Shown: positions 17,788-28,347, counted from the stretch's first letter. The stretch is DNA of 64,000 nucleotides from Bradyrhizobium sp. sBnM-33 (GCF_032917945.1 NZ_CP136624.1:5642001-5706000); one strand, 5' to 3'. Program-made: numbers and translations. The notes: generated from the letters alone by a model not told the origin.

Positions 17788-18411
17788 ATGATCGAGCAGG
17801 CGATTGCGGATATGCCAGCGTTCAGCGCCCGGGCAATCGTTGTCAGGGCTTCGAGTCTCCTGCTCGCTTTCGAGCGCATCGCCTTGATGGGGCTGATGTA
17901 TCTGCTGACGGCTCTGATCCTGGTGAACGTCGTCACCCGCTATTCGCACTTCCCGATCTACTGGATCGATGAATCGGCGGTCTATTGCGTGGTTTGGCTG
18001 ACCTTCATCGGCGCCTCCGCCATGACCCGACTGCGGCTGGACTTCGCAGTCACCATGATGACCGAGCGCCTGTCGTCGCGACATCAGAAGTTCGCGAAGG
18101 TCATCGCCACGGGCATGGTCGTCGTGTTCGGCTTGGCGCTGATCATCACCTGCTTCCTCTGGATGGATCCGATCGGGCTTGCCCGCGCCGGCTTCGACGC
18201 GCGAAAGCTCGCCGCCGAGACCTTCAACTTCCTCTACACCGAGCGGACGCAGACGCTGAACTGGCCGACCTGGGTGCTCTATTTGACGCTGCCGATCTTC
18301 GCGGTCTCCATGACTATTCATGGCCTGGCAAACCTGCTCGAAGATCTCGAACTGGTGCCACGGACGCCACCAAAAGGCTTTCAGCTCTCCGAACTCGATG
18401 GCGTCAACTAG
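17788..18411 (+). CDS. TRAP transporter small permease (DctQ family)
   Basis: A 207-residue inner-membrane protein with four predicted spans: ALMGLMYLLTALILVNVVTR, IYWIDESAVYCVVWLTFIGA (with the conserved E and W of the family), ATGMVVVFGLALIITCFLW and WVLYLTLPIFAVSMTIHGLA. It pairs with the large permease DctM, whose start overlaps its stop by one base. First gene of the operon facing the palindrome. Confidence 0.92.
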   Translation: MIEQAIADMPAFSARAIVVRASSLLLAFERIALMGLMYLLTALILVNVVTRYSHFPIYWIDESAVYCVVWLTFIGASAMTRLRLDFAVTMMTERLSSRHQKFAKVIATGMVVVFGLALIITCFLWMDPIGLARAGFDARKLAAETFNFLYTERTQTLNWPTWVLYLTLPIFAVSMTIHGLANLLEDLELVPRTPPKGFQLSELDGVN

Positions 18412-19676
18412 TGATCACGTCAGCCGCCTTCATCGCGATCATGCTGGTCGGGGTACCGATCGGCCTTTGCCTCTGCCTGGCCGGGTTCGTCTACATCATC
18501 GCGTCAGGCAATCCGGTTCTGTTTCAGTCGTACCCGCTGCAGCTCTTCGGCGGCGTCGACAGCTACGGCCTGATCGCCATCCCGCTCTTCATCCTGATCG
18601 GCGAAATCATGAATGGCGGCGGCATTACACGGCGTATCGTCGACATGGCGATGGCTTTTGTCGGCTCGCTGAAGGGTGGGCTCGCCTACGTCAACATCCT
18701 CGCCAACATGTTCATCTCCTCCATCCTGGGATCTGCAACCGCACAGGTCGCGATCATGGCCCAGATCATGGTGCCGGAGATGGAAAAGAAGGGCTATGAC
18801 AAGACCTTCGCGGCCGGGTTGACCGCCTATGGCGGCATGCTCGGGCCGATCATTCCGCCCTCGGTGATGTTCGTCGTCTACAGCGTGCTGGCGCAGGTCT
18901 CGGTCAGCGACATGCTGATTGCCGGCATCGTGCCGGGCGTGATCCTGACGGCGATGTTCTGCATCGTCATCGCACTGATGGGATACGTCTACAACTATCC
19001 CAAGGCCGATTATCAGACGCCGAGGCAGCGGATCGCGACGATCCTGCGGACATCGCCGACGCTGCTAATTCCTGTCGTCATCGTCGGCAGCATTCTCGGC
19101 GGACTCGCCAACGCAACGGAGTCCGCGGCCGTCGGCGCGGTAGCCGCCGCTCTCGTCGGAAAATTCTGGACCAAGGAGTTCAGGTTTTCGCAGCTTCCGC
19201 AGATGATGCTGCGCGCGGGGATCTACTCGGTCATCGTGCTGTTCCTGGTCGCGGCGGCGGCGGTGTTCTCCTGGGTGCTGGTGTTCGGCAAGGTGCCGCA
19301 GGAGACCGCCGCATGGATCCAATCGGTCGCCAAGGATCCCGTCAGCTTCATGCTTCTTTGCAACGTGATCCTGCTGGTGATCGGTACGGTCATCGACGGC
19401 ATTCCCGGCCTGATCATGACGGTGCCGATCCTGCTGCCAGTCGCGACCGAGATCTATCATATCGACCCGCGCCAGTTCGGCGTGGTCGTAGTGATCAACC
19501 TGGTGCTTGGATTGCTATCGCCCCCGGTCGGTCTTTGCTTTTTCGTTGCCGCCGCCGTCACCGGCGCCAAGCCCGGCAAGATGTTCATGGTGACGCTGCC
19601 GCTGTTCGGCATCTCCTGCATCCTGCTGGTGCTGCTCTCGCTCTATCCCTCCCTCTCCCTCGTCCTCATCAAGTAG
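18411..19676 (+). CDS. TRAP transporter large permease (DctM family)
   Basis: The 421-residue protein has about 12 spans and forms the Na+-coupled transport channel. Family motifs include IPLFILIGEIMNGGGITRRI, NMFISSILGSATAQVAIMAQ and GMLGPIIPPSVMFVVYS. I place the start at GTG 18411, whose G is the last base of the dctQ stop TAG. The frame is open further upstream, but that part overlaps dctQ and does not read as membrane protein. Confidence 0.92.
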   Translation: MITSAAFIAIMLVGVPIGLCLCLAGFVYIIASGNPVLFQSYPLQLFGGVDSYGLIAIPLFILIGEIMNGGGITRRIVDMAMAFVGSLKGGLAYVNILANMFISSILGSATAQVAIMAQIMVPEMEKKGYDKTFAAGLTAYGGMLGPIIPPSVMFVVYSVLAQVSVSDMLIAGIVPGVILTAMFCIVIALMGYVYNYPKADYQTPRQRIATILRTSPTLLIPVVIVGSILGGLANATESAAVGAVAAALVGKFWTKEFRFSQLPQMMLRAGIYSVIVLFLVAAAAVFSWVLVFGKVPQETAAWIQSVAKDPVSFMLLCNVILLVIGTVIDGIPGLIMTVPILLPVATEIYHIDPRQFGVVVVINLVLGLLSPPVGLCFFVAAAVTGAKPGKMFMVTLPLFGISCILLVLLSLYPSLSLVLIK

Positions 19677-19701
19677 GTTCAACCCCCTCAGGAGCATTGT
19701 C

Positions 19702-20685
19702 ATGTCGCTTTCCCGTCGCCGCTTCCTTGCCGCCAGCGCGGCCGTGCCGCTGTTCGCGCCGTCGTTGGCGCTGGCGCAAGCCAAGGAATTCCGCCTCGGC
19801 CTGATCACGCCCAACGGTCATTCCTGGAACAAGGCGGCATTAAAACTCGGCGACGACCTCAAGGCAGCTACCAACGGCCGCCTGACGATAACGGTGTTTC
19901 ACTCCGGCCAGCTCGGCAACGAGCCGGCGATGATGCAGCAATTGCAGTCCGGCGCGCTCGACATGGGCTTCATCCAGGCCGCCGAGCTCGGCTCGCGCGT
20001 GCCGCATATTGCAGCGATCAACGCGCCCTACATCGTCCGCTCGACGCCGTCGGTCGCCAAATTCGTCCGCCATCCGGCCGCGATCAAGCTGTTCGAGGTG
20101 CTGCCGCAAGAAACCGGAACGATCGGCCTCGGCTGGGGCATCACCGGCATGCGCGCCATCTTCTCGTCGAAGGACCTGACCTCGCTCGCCGATATCAAGG
20201 GCATGAAGCTGCGCATCAACCCGACGCCGGTATATCGCGATTTCTATTCGTCGCTCGGCGCGGCGCCGACGCCGATACCGACGCCCCAGGTGTTCGATGC
20301 CATGGCGAACGGTCAGGTCGACGGCCTCGAGGCGGACCTGGAGTTCTCCTGGAACCAGCGCTTCGACAAGGTATCAAAAGTCATCCTGCAGATGAATGCT
20401 GTCTTCATGCCGATGGCAGCGGTCGTCTCCGGCCGCGTCTGGCAATCGCTGCCGGCAGCCGACCGGGAGCTGATCACAAAGACCGTCAAGTCCACGCTCG
20501 ACGCGCAGATCGATGAATTGGCCGGCAATGAGCCAAAGCTGATCGAGAACTTCAAGAACGCGCCGATCCCGATCCGGCAGGTCCCGGCGGGCGATACCGA
20601 AGCCGTCATTGCCGAGTTCGACAAGATCTGGCTGCCCAAAGCACCTATCCTTGCCGAGCTGCGCAAAGTCGGCGCGACGCTCTGA
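19702..20685 (+). CDS. TRAP transporter substrate-binding protein (DctP family), copy 2
   Basis: The 327-residue product has a Tat-type signal (MSLSRRRFLAASAAVPLF) and mature start KEFRLGLITPNGHSWNKAAL. The ligand-Arg region reads IKGMKLRINPTPVYRDFYSS, followed by PTPQVFDAMANGQVDGLE, typical of DctP. It is 25 bases after dctM in the same operon and so is the cognate binding protein. The substrate is presumably the precursor of the DapA-like lyase substrate (inference). Confidence 0.92.
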   Translation: MSLSRRRFLAASAAVPLFAPSLALAQAKEFRLGLITPNGHSWNKAALKLGDDLKAATNGRLTITVFHSGQLGNEPAMMQQLQSGALDMGFIQAAELGSRVPHIAAINAPYIVRSTPSVAKFVRHPAAIKLFEVLPQETGTIGLGWGITGMRAIFSSKDLTSLADIKGMKLRINPTPVYRDFYSSLGAAPTPIPTPQVFDAMANGQVDGLEADLEFSWNQRFDKVSKVILQMNAVFMPMAAVVSGRVWQSLPAADRELITKTVKSTLDAQIDELAGNEPKLIENFKNAPIPIRQVPAGDTEAVIAEFDKIWLPKAPILAELRKVGATL

Positions 20686-20762
20686 TCCCATCTATCGTTT
20701 TCAAGCCAAAGCCCGGCGGATCGAAAGAATCCGCCGGCACAATTCCCCAATGGAGCCAAACA

Positions 20763-21689
20763 ATGAGCCCACGCATTTCCTGGGAAGGCGTCTTCCCGGC
20801 CGTCACCACGCAATTCAATGATGATCTGTCGCTTAATATCGATGCGACGGCCAAGGTCATGGACGGCCTGATCCGCGACGGCGTTTCCGGATTGATCGTC
20901 TGCGGGTCCGTCGGCGAGAACACCTCGCTGGAGCGCAAGGAGAAGGTCGCGATCATGGAAGCCGCGAAATCCGTCGCAGCAGGTCGCGTGCCCGTGCTGT
21001 GCGGCATCGCCGAGTTCACGACCGCCTTCGCAGTCGAAACCGCCAAGGAGGCGGCGCGCGTCGGCATCGATGGCGTCATGGTAATGCCGGCGCTGGTCTA
21101 TTCGTCCAAGCCGCACGAGACTGCCGCACATTTCCGCGCGGTCGCCACGGCGACCGACCTGCCGGTGATGCTCTACAACAATCCGCCGATCTACAAGAAC
21201 GACGTCACGCCGGACATTCTGGCCTCGCTTGCCGACGTCGAGACCGTCGTCTGCTTCAAGGACTCTTCCGGCGACACACGGCGCTTCATCGACACCCGCA
21301 ACATGGTTGGTGACCGTTTCGTCTTGTTTGCCGGCCTTGACGACGTCATCGTCGAGAGCGTGGCCATGGGCGCGGTTGGCTGGGTCTCCGGCATGTCGAA
21401 CGCATTCCCGCGTGAGGGCGAGACTTTGTTCCGCCTCGCCAAGGCGGGACGCTATGCCGAGGTGATGCCGCTGTACGAATGGTTCATGCCGCTATTGCAC
21501 CTCGATGCCCGTCCGGACCTTGTCCAGTGCATCAAGCTTTGCGAGCACATCATGGGCCGCGGCACCGCGCTGACCCGTCCGCCGCGGCTGGCGCTGCTGC
21601 CGCACGAGAAAGCCGAGGTCGAAGCGATGATGGCGAAAGCGCTGAAGAACCGGCCGGTGCTGCCTAATGTCGGGCTGAAGGCCGCGTAA
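20763..21689 (+). CDS. DapA family aldolase/dehydratase (not biosynthetic DapA)
   Basis: A 308-residue TIM-barrel lyase of the NAL/DapA superfamily. The Schiff-base lysine is Lys166 in CFKDSSGD, the acid/base Tyr138 is in YNNPP, and GSVGENTSLERKEK (48-61) binds the substrate carboxylate (usually GTTGE). The superfamily includes aldolases and dehydratases of 2-keto acids. Being last in a TRAP operon under an FCD regulator, it more likely breaks down an imported keto or hydroxy acid than makes lysine. The substrate is unknown. Confidence 0.88.
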   Translation: MSPRISWEGVFPAVTTQFNDDLSLNIDATAKVMDGLIRDGVSGLIVCGSVGENTSLERKEKVAIMEAAKSVAAGRVPVLCGIAEFTTAFAVETAKEAARVGIDGVMVMPALVYSSKPHETAAHFRAVATATDLPVMLYNNPPIYKNDVTPDILASLADVETVVCFKDSSGDTRRFIDTRNMVGDRFVLFAGLDDVIVESVAMGAVGWVSGMSNAFPREGETLFRLAKAGRYAEVMPLYEWFMPLLHLDARPDLVQCIKLCEHIMGRGTALTRPPRLALLPHEKAEVEAMMAKALKNRPVLPNVGLKAA

Positions 21690-21708
21690 GCGGGCTACTT
21701 CGCGGCCT
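21679..21708. terminator. Stem shared by two convergent gene ends
   Basis: AGGCCGCG (21679-21686) and CGCGGCCT (21701-21708) form an 8-bp stem with a 14-base loop, spanning both stop codons of the convergent DapA-like and HMG-CoA lyase genes, which are only 5 bases apart. No T-run on either side. It may be a weak bidirectional terminator. Confidence 0.4.
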
Positions 21709-22603
21709 GCCTCTTCGCATTCAACGCCGCCGCGACGCGGCTGACTGGTGGCCGGCCGATCAGCCCACTCACGACATTGGTCGCCTTCACCAGCTTTTTC
21801 ATGTCGACGCCGGTCGCAATCCCCATGCCTTCGAGCATGTAGACGACATCCTCCGTCGCGACGTTACCCGTCGCGCCGGGGGCGTAGGGACAGCCGCCGA
21901 GCCCGCCGGCGGCGGAATCGATCACGCGGCAGCCCTCTTCCATCCCGGCGTAGAGATTGGCGAGCGCCTGGCCGTAGGTGTCGTGGAAGTGCATCGCCAG
22001 ATTAGCCATCGGCACATGGCCGGCGACCGAGCGCAATAGCTGTCGCGCTTTCAGCGGCGTGCCGACACCGATGGTATCGCCGAGCGAGACTTCGTAGCAG
22101 CCGAGATCCCACAGTACTTTTGCGACATCGACCACCGCCTGCGGCTTGATCTCGCCCTCGTAGGGGCAGCCGAGCACGGTGGAGATATAGCCGCGAACCC
22201 GGACGCCGTCAGCCTTGGCGCGGGCCAGCACCGGCTTGAAGCGCTCGATCGACTCCGCGATCGAACAATTGATGTTGGCGCGGGAAAAGCTTTCCGACGC
22301 CGCAGCGAATACCGCGATCAGTTTGGCGCCGGCGGCCTGAGAAGCCTCGTAGCCCTTCTCGTTCGGCACCAGCACCGGCAGTTCGCAATTCGTGTGATGG
22401 CTGACGCCGCGCAACACCTCGGCCGAGCCGACCATCTGCGGGATCGCCTTGGGTGATACGAACGCGCCCACCTCCACCGCCTTGAGCCCGGCGCCGATCA
22501 ACGCCTCAATGAAGGCGATCCGGTCGGCGACGCTGATCGGGGTCTTCTCGTTCTGCAGTCCATCGCGCGGGCCGACCTCGACAATGTGAACGCCATCGCT
22601 CAT
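21695..22603 (-). CDS. mvaB: Hydroxymethylglutaryl-CoA lyase
   Basis: The 302-residue enzyme cleaves HMG-CoA to acetyl-CoA and acetoacetate, the last step of leucine breakdown. EVGPRDGLQNEK (residues 8-19) carries the metal and catalytic Arg/Asp. HFHDTYGQA supplies metal His residues, and GLGGCPYAPGATGNVATED holds the catalytic Cys loop. Its ATG at 22603 overlaps the TGA of the carboxylase alpha gene (ATGA). It is the last gene of the four-gene operon. Confidence 0.95.
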   Translation of the reverse strand: MSDGVHIVEVGPRDGLQNEKTPISVADRIAFIEALIGAGLKAVEVGAFVSPKAIPQMVGSAEVLRGVSHHTNCELPVLVPNEKGYEASQAAGAKLIAVFAAASESFSRANINCSIAESIERFKPVLARAKADGVRVRGYISTVLGCPYEGEIKPQAVVDVAKVLWDLGCYEVSLGDTIGVGTPLKARQLLRSVAGHVPMANLAMHFHDTYGQALANLYAGMEEGCRVIDSAAGGLGGCPYAPGATGNVATEDVVYMLEGMGIATGVDMKKLVKATNVVSGLIGRPPVSRVAAALNAKRQAAK

Positions 22604-24612
22604 GACGCCACCGCCGGTTCGAGTTCGGCGAGTTCGACGCCTTCGCCGACGATATCGCCGACCTTGCACCTGATTTTCTTCAACACGCCCGCAAAGGGCG
22701 CACGCAGGGTCTGCTCCATTTTCATGACTTCCAGGGTCAGGATCGCCGCGCCCTTCTCCAGCGTCGCGCCTTCCTCGGCCAGCAGCGCCACCACGGTCCC
22801 CGGCAGCGGCGCCACGATCTTGTCCTCGCCGACCAACTCCTCGGTCTCGCCGCCGAACGGATCGACCCAGTGCAGGTCGAAGCGGCCGTTCCGGGTGCGG
22901 AGGTAAAGCTCGTGGCCTTCGATCACGGCCGTGACACGCGATTTCATGCCCTCGATCGTCAGATCGAAGCTGCCTTCTTCCGCGGGCGACGTCGCGAAAA
23001 CGAACTCGTGCTTACCGATGGTCAGTTTCGACGGACTATTGCCATAGTGCAGCGTCGCCTTGTGTTCGGCGCCCTGCCCCTGACGGAACGAGAACACACG
23101 CCTGCGCTGGCCGACCGGCATCCAACCAAACGTCTGCCAGGGCGAATGCGTCTCCTTCGCGGCCTTCTGTTCATCGACAATGATTGCCGCTACCGCCGCA
23201 CAAAGCTCGAGATCCCCTGCCGTTCCCGACGATTCCGTCAGCTTCTTCAACTCGCGCTCGATGAAGCCGGTGTCGATGGTATTGGCGCGCACCTGCGGGT
23301 GCGTCACCAGCGCGGACAGGAACGGAATATTGGTGACGATACCGCGGACGTCGGTCTCTTCCAGCCCGCGGTGCAGCCGCTCGATCGCCGCCTGCCGGGT
23401 CGGCGCCCATGCAATGACCTTGGCAAGCATGGCATCGTAGTAAGGCGACACTGCATCTCCGCTGCGATAACCGGCGTCGATCCGCAGGCCGTCGATCGCC
23501 TCAGGCGTCCGCCAGGTCCTGATCCGGCCGACCGAAGGCATAAAATTCTTCTGCGGATTTTCGGCATAGACCCGCGCCTCGATGGCGTGGCCGTTCAGCT
23601 TGATCTCATCCTGCGCCAACGGCAGCTTTTCGCCGAACGCCACCCGCAACTGCCATTCGACGAGATCGACGCCCGTGATGAGCTCGGTCACGGGATGCTC
23701 GACCTGCAGGCGAGTGTTCATTTCGATGAAGAACACCTCCTTGCCGTCGGAGACGAATTCGATGGTGCCGGCGCCGACATAATTGACCGCGGCAGCCGCC
23801 TTGCGCGCAGCCGCGCAGACCGCTTCGCGCTGCTTGGTGTCCAGCGTCGGCGACGGCGCCTCCTCGATCACCTTCTGGTGCCGGCGCTGCAGCGTGCATT
23901 CGCGTTCCCAGAGCGAGAGCAGATTGCCGTGGCTGTCGCCGATGATCTGCACCTCAATATGCCGGGGGTTCTGCACGAATTTCTCGATCAGCATGCGATC
24001 GTCACCGAACGCCGCCTTCGCCTCGCGCTTGGCGCTGACGATCGCCGCCGCAAGCTCGCCGGCCGAATTGACGACGCGCATGCCGCGCCCGCCGCCGCCG
24101 GCCGACGCCTTCACCAGCACCGGGAAGCCGATCTTGTTGGCGGCTTGCGTCAGCGTCGCCTCGTCCTGCGCCTCGCCGTGATAGCCGGGCACCAATGGCA
24201 CGCCTGCCTTCTCCATCAGCGCTTTCGAGCCTGACTTAGAGCCCATCGCCGTCATCATCTCGGCGGTCGGCCCGACGAACACCAGCCCGGCGTTCAGACA
24301 CGCCTGCGCGAATTCGGCATTTTCAGACAGAAAGCCGTAGCCGGGATGGACCGCCTCGGCGCCGGTCTGGCGCGCGGCTTCGATCACGCGTTCGATATTG
24401 AGATAGCTGTCGCGCGCCCGCGCCGGCCCGAGCAGCACGGCCTCGTCGGCCATGGCGACATGCATGGCATCACGATCGGCCTCGGAATAGACGGCGACGG
24501 TGCGCAGACCCATGGCACGCGCGGAGCGGATCACACGGCAGGCAATCTCGCCGCGGTTGGCGATCAGCAGGGTGCGAAAACGCCGGTAAAGTTTCGAGCG
24601 GTCCATCATCAC
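22600..24612 (-). CDS. mccA: 3-methylcrotonyl-CoA carboxylase, biotin-containing alpha subunit
   Basis: A 670-residue protein with an N-terminal biotin carboxylase domain ([23 protein letters not shown]-grasp loop [34 protein letters not shown]), a BT middle domain and a C-terminal biotinyl domain with the biotin Lys in [14 protein letters not shown]. Neighbours make methylcrotonyl-CoA, rather than propionyl- or geranyl-CoA, the likely substrate. Its ATG overlaps the stop of the beta-subunit gene. Confidence 0.95.
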   Translation of the reverse strand: MMMDRSKLYRRFRTLLIANRGEIACRVIRSARAMGLRTVAVYSEADRDAMHVAMADEAVLLGPARARDSYLNIERVIEAARQTGAEAVHPGYGFLSENAEFAQACLNAGLVFVGPTAEMMTAMGSKSGSKALMEKAGVPLVPGYHGEAQDEATLTQAANKIGFPVLVKASAGGGGRGMRVVNSAGELAAAIVSAKREAKAAFGDDRMLIEKFVQNPRHIEVQIIGDSHGNLLSLWERECTLQRRHQKVIEEAPSPTLDTKQREAVCAAARKAAAAVNYVGAGTIEFVSDGKEVFFIEMNTRLQVEHPVTELITGVDLVEWQLRVAFGEKLPLAQDEIKLNGHAIEARVYAENPQKNFMPSVGRIRTWRTPEAIDGLRIDAGYRSGDAVSPYYDAMLAKVIAWAPTRQAAIERLHRGLEETDVRGIVTNIPFLSALVTHPQVRANTIDTGFIERELKKLTESSGTAGDLELCAAVAAIIVDEQKAAKETHSPWQTFGWMPVGQRRRVFSFRQGQGAEHKATLHYGNSPSKLTIGKHEFVFATSPAEEGSFDLTIEGMKSRVTAVIEGHELYLRTRNGRFDLHWVDPFGGETEELVGEDKIVAPLPGTVVALLAEEGATLEKGAAILTLEVMKMEQTLRAPFAGVLKKIRCKVGDIVGEGVELAELEPAVAS

Positions 24613-26213
24613 ATCCTGAACAAGCCAAACTTCGTGGGTTCAATCGGCGCGTTGGCCGCGGCTGATAGACCAAGGCCCAACACCAGGCGGGTGTCGGCGG
24701 GATCGATCACGCCGTCATCCCACAGCCGGGCGGTGGCGTAATACGGATTGCCCTGGCTTTCATACTGAGCGCGGATGGGCGCGCGGAACTTATCCTCTTC
24801 CTCGGCCGACCAGCTTTCGCCCTTCGCCTCGATATTGTCGCGGCGAACCTGGCTCAGCACCATGGAGGCCTGCTCGCCGCCCATGACGGAGATGCGAGCA
24901 TTCGGCCACATCCAGAGGAAGCGCGGAGAGTAGGCGCGGCCGGACATGCCGTAATTTCCGGCACCATAGGAGCCGCCGATCACGACAGTGAATTTCGGCA
25001 CGCCGGCCGTCGCCACCGCCGTCACCAGCTTGGCGCCGTCGCGCGCGATACCACCGGCCTCGTATTTCTTGCCGACCATGAAGCCGGTGATGTTCTGCAA
25101 AAACACCAGCGGAATATTGCGCTGGCAGCACAGCTCGATGAAGTGCGCGCCCTTCAGCGAACTCTCGCTGAACAGGATGCCATTGTTGGCGATGATGCCG
25201 ACCGGATAGCCCCAGATATGGGCAAAGCCGCAAATCAGCGTCGCGCCGTATAGCTTCTTGAACTCGTCGAACTCCGAGCCGTCGACGATCCGCGCAATGA
25301 TATCGTGCACGTCGAACGGCTTTCTGCCGTCGGCGGAGACCACGCCATAGATTTCCTCGGCGGGAAACAGCGGCTCCCGCGGCTCGCGCATGTTCAGCAC
25401 TGCGCGCGTCGGCGGCTTCAGCGTGGCGACGATGCGCCGAGCAATCCCGATCGCATGCGCATCGTTCTGGGCATAGTGATCGGTGACGCCGGAGTGGCGG
25501 GAATGCACATCGGCGCCGCCGAGCTCTTCGGCGGAAACCACCTCGCCGGTTGCGGCCTTCACCAGCGGCGGGCCGCCGAGGAAGATGGTGCCCTGGTTGC
25601 GCACGATGATACTCTCGTCCGACATCGCCGGCACATAGGCGCCGCCGGCCGTGCAGGAGCCCATTACGATCGCAATCTGCGGAATGCCCTGCGAGGACAT
25701 CTGCGCCTGGTTATAGAAGATGCGGCCGAAATGGCGCTCGTCCGGAAAGATCTCATCCTGCATCGGCAGGAAGGCGCCGCCGGAATCGACCATGTAGACG
25801 CAGGGCAGATTGTTCTGGCGCGCAATATCCTGCGCGCGCAGATGCTTCTTCACCGTCATTGGGTAATAGGTGCCGCCCTTGATGGTGGCGTCGTTGGCAA
25901 CGATCACGCATTCGCGGCCCGAAATGCGCCCCACCCCGGTAATGACGCTGGCGGAATGGACATCGCCGCCATAGAGGCCATGCGCGGCGAGCGGCGATAG
26001 TTCCAGAAAGGCCGTGCCGGGATCAACCAGCAGGTCGACGCGCTCGCGCGCCAGCATCTTGCCGCGCGCGGTATGCCGTTTGCGCGACACCTCGCCGCCG
26101 CCGCCGGCGACCACCTTGAGTTTCTCGCGCAGTTCGGCGACGAGACCCCGCATCACGTCGGCATTGCGGGCAAACTCTTGGGATGTCGGATCGATGGTGG
26201 AATGAAGCGGCAT
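24609..26213 (-). CDS. mccB: 3-methylcrotonyl-CoA carboxylase, carboxyltransferase beta subunit
   Basis: The 534-residue crotonase-fold carboxyltransferase has [22 protein letters not shown] near the start, [15 protein letters not shown] (acyl-CoA site) and [24 protein letters not shown] with the second oxyanion region. It transfers carboxybiotin CO2 to 3-methylcrotonyl-CoA. It overlaps mccA by four bases, so the subunits are translationally coupled. It starts 113 bases after the isovaleryl-CoA dehydrogenase gene. Confidence 0.95.
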   Translation of the reverse strand: MPLHSTIDPTSQEFARNADVMRGLVAELREKLKVVAGGGGEVSRKRHTARGKMLARERVDLLVDPGTAFLELSPLAAHGLYGGDVHSASVITGVGRISGRECVIVANDATIKGGTYYPMTVKKHLRAQDIARQNNLPCVYMVDSGGAFLPMQDEIFPDERHFGRIFYNQAQMSSQGIPQIAIVMGSCTAGGAYVPAMSDESIIVRNQGTIFLGGPPLVKAATGEVVSAEELGGADVHSRHSGVTDHYAQNDAHAIGIARRIVATLKPPTRAVLNMREPREPLFPAEEIYGVVSADGRKPFDVHDIIARIVDGSEFDEFKKLYGATLICGFAHIWGYPVGIIANNGILFSESSLKGAHFIELCCQRNIPLVFLQNITGFMVGKKYEAGGIARDGAKLVTAVATAGVPKFTVVIGGSYGAGNYGMSGRAYSPRFLWMWPNARISVMGGEQASMVLSQVRRDNIEAKGESWSAEEEDKFRAPIRAQYESQGNPYYATARLWDDGVIDPADTRLVLGLGLSAAANAPIEPTKFGLFRM

Positions 26214-26326
26214 GATCAGCGTTTTCTTTGGATGCGAGGGAGCCGTTGGAATGGCTTCAGGACAGTCGGACCGTAACGTTCGAGGAAGATATAACAGCCT
26301 GTATCATCTTTGCCTCGATGTGAAGT

Positions 26327-27499
26327 TCAAGCCGTCTTCTCGAACAGCTCCCGCCCGATCAGCATGCGGCGGATTTCGCTGGTGCCGGCGCCGATCTCGT
26401 AGAGTTTGGCGTCACGGAGTAGCCGCCCGGTCGGGTAGTCGTTGATATAGCCGTTGCCGCCGAGCAGCTGGATGGCGTCGAGCGCGCATTGCGTCGCCTT
26501 CTCGGCGGCGTAGAGGATGGCGCCGGCGGCGTCCTCGCGCGTGGTCTCGCCGCGGTCGCAGGCTTTGGCCACCGCGTAGACATAGGCGCGCGAGGCGTTC
26601 ATGGTGGTGTACATGTCGGCGATCTTGCCCTGCACCAGCTGGAAGCTGCCGATCGGCTCGCCGAATTGCTTGCGTTCGTGCACGTAAGGCAGCACCACGT
26701 CCATGCAGGCCTGCATGATGCCGATCGGCCCCGCCGCCAGCACCGCGCGCTCATAGTCGAGGCCGCTCATCAACACGTTGACGCCGCGGCCGACCTCGCT
26801 CAGCACATTCTCCTCGGGCACCTCGCAGTCCTCGAACAGCAGTTCGCAGGTATCGGAGCCGCGCATGCCGAGCTTGTCGAGTTTTTGCGCGGTGGAAAAT
26901 CCCTTCATGCCCTTTTCGATGAGGAAGGCGGTGATGCCGCGCGGGCCAGCATTGGCGTCGGTCTTGGCATAGACCACCAGCGTGTCGGCGACGGGGCCGT
27001 TGGTGATCCACATCTTGTTGCCGTTCAGCACAAAACGGTCGCCCTTTTTCTCGGCGCGGGTCTTCATCGAGACCACGTCCGAGCCCGCGCCCGGCTCCGA
27101 CATCGCGAGCGAGCCGACATGCTCGCCGGAGATCAATTTCGGCAGATACTTCCGTTTCTGCGCCTCATTGCCGTTGCGGCGGATCTGGTTGACGCAGAGA
27201 TTGGAATGCGCGCCATAGGACAGCCCGACGGAGGCTGAAGCGCGAGATATTTCTTCCACCGCAATGCAGTGCTCGAGATAGCCGAGACCGGCGCCGCCAT
27301 ATTCCTCCTCGACCGTGATGCCGTGCAGGCCGAGCGCGCCGATCTTCGGCCAGAGGTCGCGCGGGAACTGGTTGCTGCGGTCGATCTCGGCGGCGCGCGG
27401 GGCGATTTCGTTCTGCGAAAACGCATGCACGGTCTCGCGGATCGCGTCCGCAGTCTCGCCGAGGTCGAAGTTGAGAAGCAGCGCCCTATTTGAGGCCAT
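26327..27499 (-). CDS. ivd: Isovaleryl-CoA dehydrogenase
   Basis: A 390-residue FAD acyl-CoA dehydrogenase that makes 3-methylcrotonyl-CoA and passes electrons to ETF. Signatures: [17 protein letters not shown] (FAD/substrate loop) and [20 protein letters not shown] at the C-terminus. The catalytic Glu is in [11 protein letters not shown], the position used by IVD rather than by short-chain dehydrogenases. The ATG at 27499 follows GGAGGA. First gene of the leucine degradation operon, divergent from tetR. Confidence 0.94.
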   Translation of the reverse strand: MASNRALLLNFDLGETADAIRETVHAFSQNEIAPRAAEIDRSNQFPRDLWPKIGALGLHGITVEEEYGGAGLGYLEHCIAVEEISRASASVGLSYGAHSNLCVNQIRRNGNEAQKRKYLPKLISGEHVGSLAMSEPGAGSDVVSMKTRAEKKGDRFVLNGNKMWITNGPVADTLVVYAKTDANAGPRGITAFLIEKGMKGFSTAQKLDKLGMRGSDTCELLFEDCEVPEENVLSEVGRGVNVLMSGLDYERAVLAAGPIGIMQACMDVVLPYVHERKQFGEPIGSFQLVQGKIADMYTTMNASRAYVYAVAKACDRGETTREDAAGAILYAAEKATQCALDAIQLLGGNGYINDYPTGRLLRDAKLYEIGAGTSEIRRMLIGRELFEKTA

Positions 27500-27512
27500 G
27501 GATTTCCTCCGA

Positions 27513-27540
27513 CGTTTTATAATTAAACGATCATACGTTT
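27513..27540. promoter_or_regulatory. Overlapping inverted repeats, candidate TetR operator
   Basis: Three half-sites alternate: CGTTT (27513-27517), AAACG (27525-27529) and CGTTT (27536-27540), forming two overlapping inverted repeats with 7- and 6-base spacers. They lie 13-40 bases upstream of the ivd start, in the gap shared with divergent tetR. This position fits a repressor site. Assigning it to this TetR is inference. Confidence 0.5.
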
Positions 27541-27681
27541 TTTTACTACCTTCGCAAGCGTAACGTGGTTAGGCTCAAATGAACTCTGCAGCCGATTGAA
27601 TATACTACCTTTTCATGCCAGTATTATACGGCCGCTTGCTCGTTTCCAGGGTGGCGAATGCTCTCCACCCTCAGAGGCTCA

Positions 27682-28347
27682 ATGGCGCGGACGATCGGCT
27701 CACACGGCCCCACGACGATGGAGGCGATCCGCAAAGCCGGGCTGCGCCTGATCTTCGAGCACGGCTACGCCGCCATGAGCCTGCGCCAGCTCGCGGCCGA
27801 AGTCGGGATCCAGTCGGGCTCGCTCTACAATCACATCTCGACCAAGCAGGAATTGCTGTTCGTGCTGGTACGGGACCACATCAACGAGCTGCTACGCCAG
27901 CTCGATCGGGCCCTGCAGGGGAAACAAGGGCCGGCCGACAAGCTTCGGGCCTTCGTCGCTTTTCACGTCAGCTACCACATGACCAGGAAGCGCGAGGTCT
28001 TCATCGCCAATTCCGAGTTGCGAAGCCTGGAGCCGAAGAACTACCAAGAGATCGTGGCGCTGCGCGGCGCCTATGAGCGGCGGCTTGCGGAAATTCTCAC
28101 CGAGGGTGTCACGGAAGGCGAGTTCGAGGTCGTTGACATCCAGGTGGCGACGTTTGCGATCCTGTCGCTCCTGACCGGCCTCACTGCCTGGTACCGGCCC
28201 GGCGGCCGGCTCACCAAGGAGGCGATCGTCGCCGCTCATGAGAAGCTGGTGCTATCGGGCGTCTCTCCCAGCGCGACGTCCGAGCGGGCGCGAACCACGC
28301 GCGCGCCCTCCCCTGACGTTACGGCTCGCGGCAGGCCGGAGAGCTGA
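27682..28347 (+). CDS. TetR family transcriptional regulator
   Basis: A 221-residue protein. The N-terminal helix-turn-helix reads MEAIRKAGLRLIFEHGYAAM then SLRQLAAEVGIQSGSLYNHI, with the usual K-LF after it. The C-terminal ligand domain resembles TetR_C of the acyl-CoA type and ends with a low-complexity tail (from about residue 195) of unlikely importance. ATG 27682 (MARTIG) is preferred to an upstream one eight codons earlier. Divergence from ivd suggests it controls leucine/isovalerate degradation, possibly by sensing an acyl-CoA. Confidence 0.88.
   Translation: MARTIGSHGPTTMEAIRKAGLRLIFEHGYAAMSLRQLAAEVGIQSGSLYNHISTKQELLFVLVRDHINELLRQLDRALQGKQGPADKLRAFVAFHVSYHMTRKREVFIANSELRSLEPKNYQEIVALRGAYERRLAEILTEGVTEGEFEVVDIQVATFAILSLLTGLTAWYRPGGRLTKEAIVAAHEKLVLSGVSPSATSERARTTRAPSPDVTARGRPES

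Noticed and set aside
17985..18410. N-terminal extension of the DctM gene
   Set aside because: This part lies inside dctQ in another frame and is not hydrophobic. GTG 18411 overlaps the dctQ stop as expected in TRAP operons.
20763..21689. Biosynthetic dihydrodipicolinate synthase (dapA)
   Set aside because: The carboxylate loop is GSVGE rather than GTTGE, and the gene is the last of a TRAP uptake operon under a GntR regulator, so a catabolic lyase is more likely.
22870..24234. Plus-strand open frame (454 codons) opposite mccA
   Set aside because: Shadow of the biotin carboxylase gene in a high-GC3 region.
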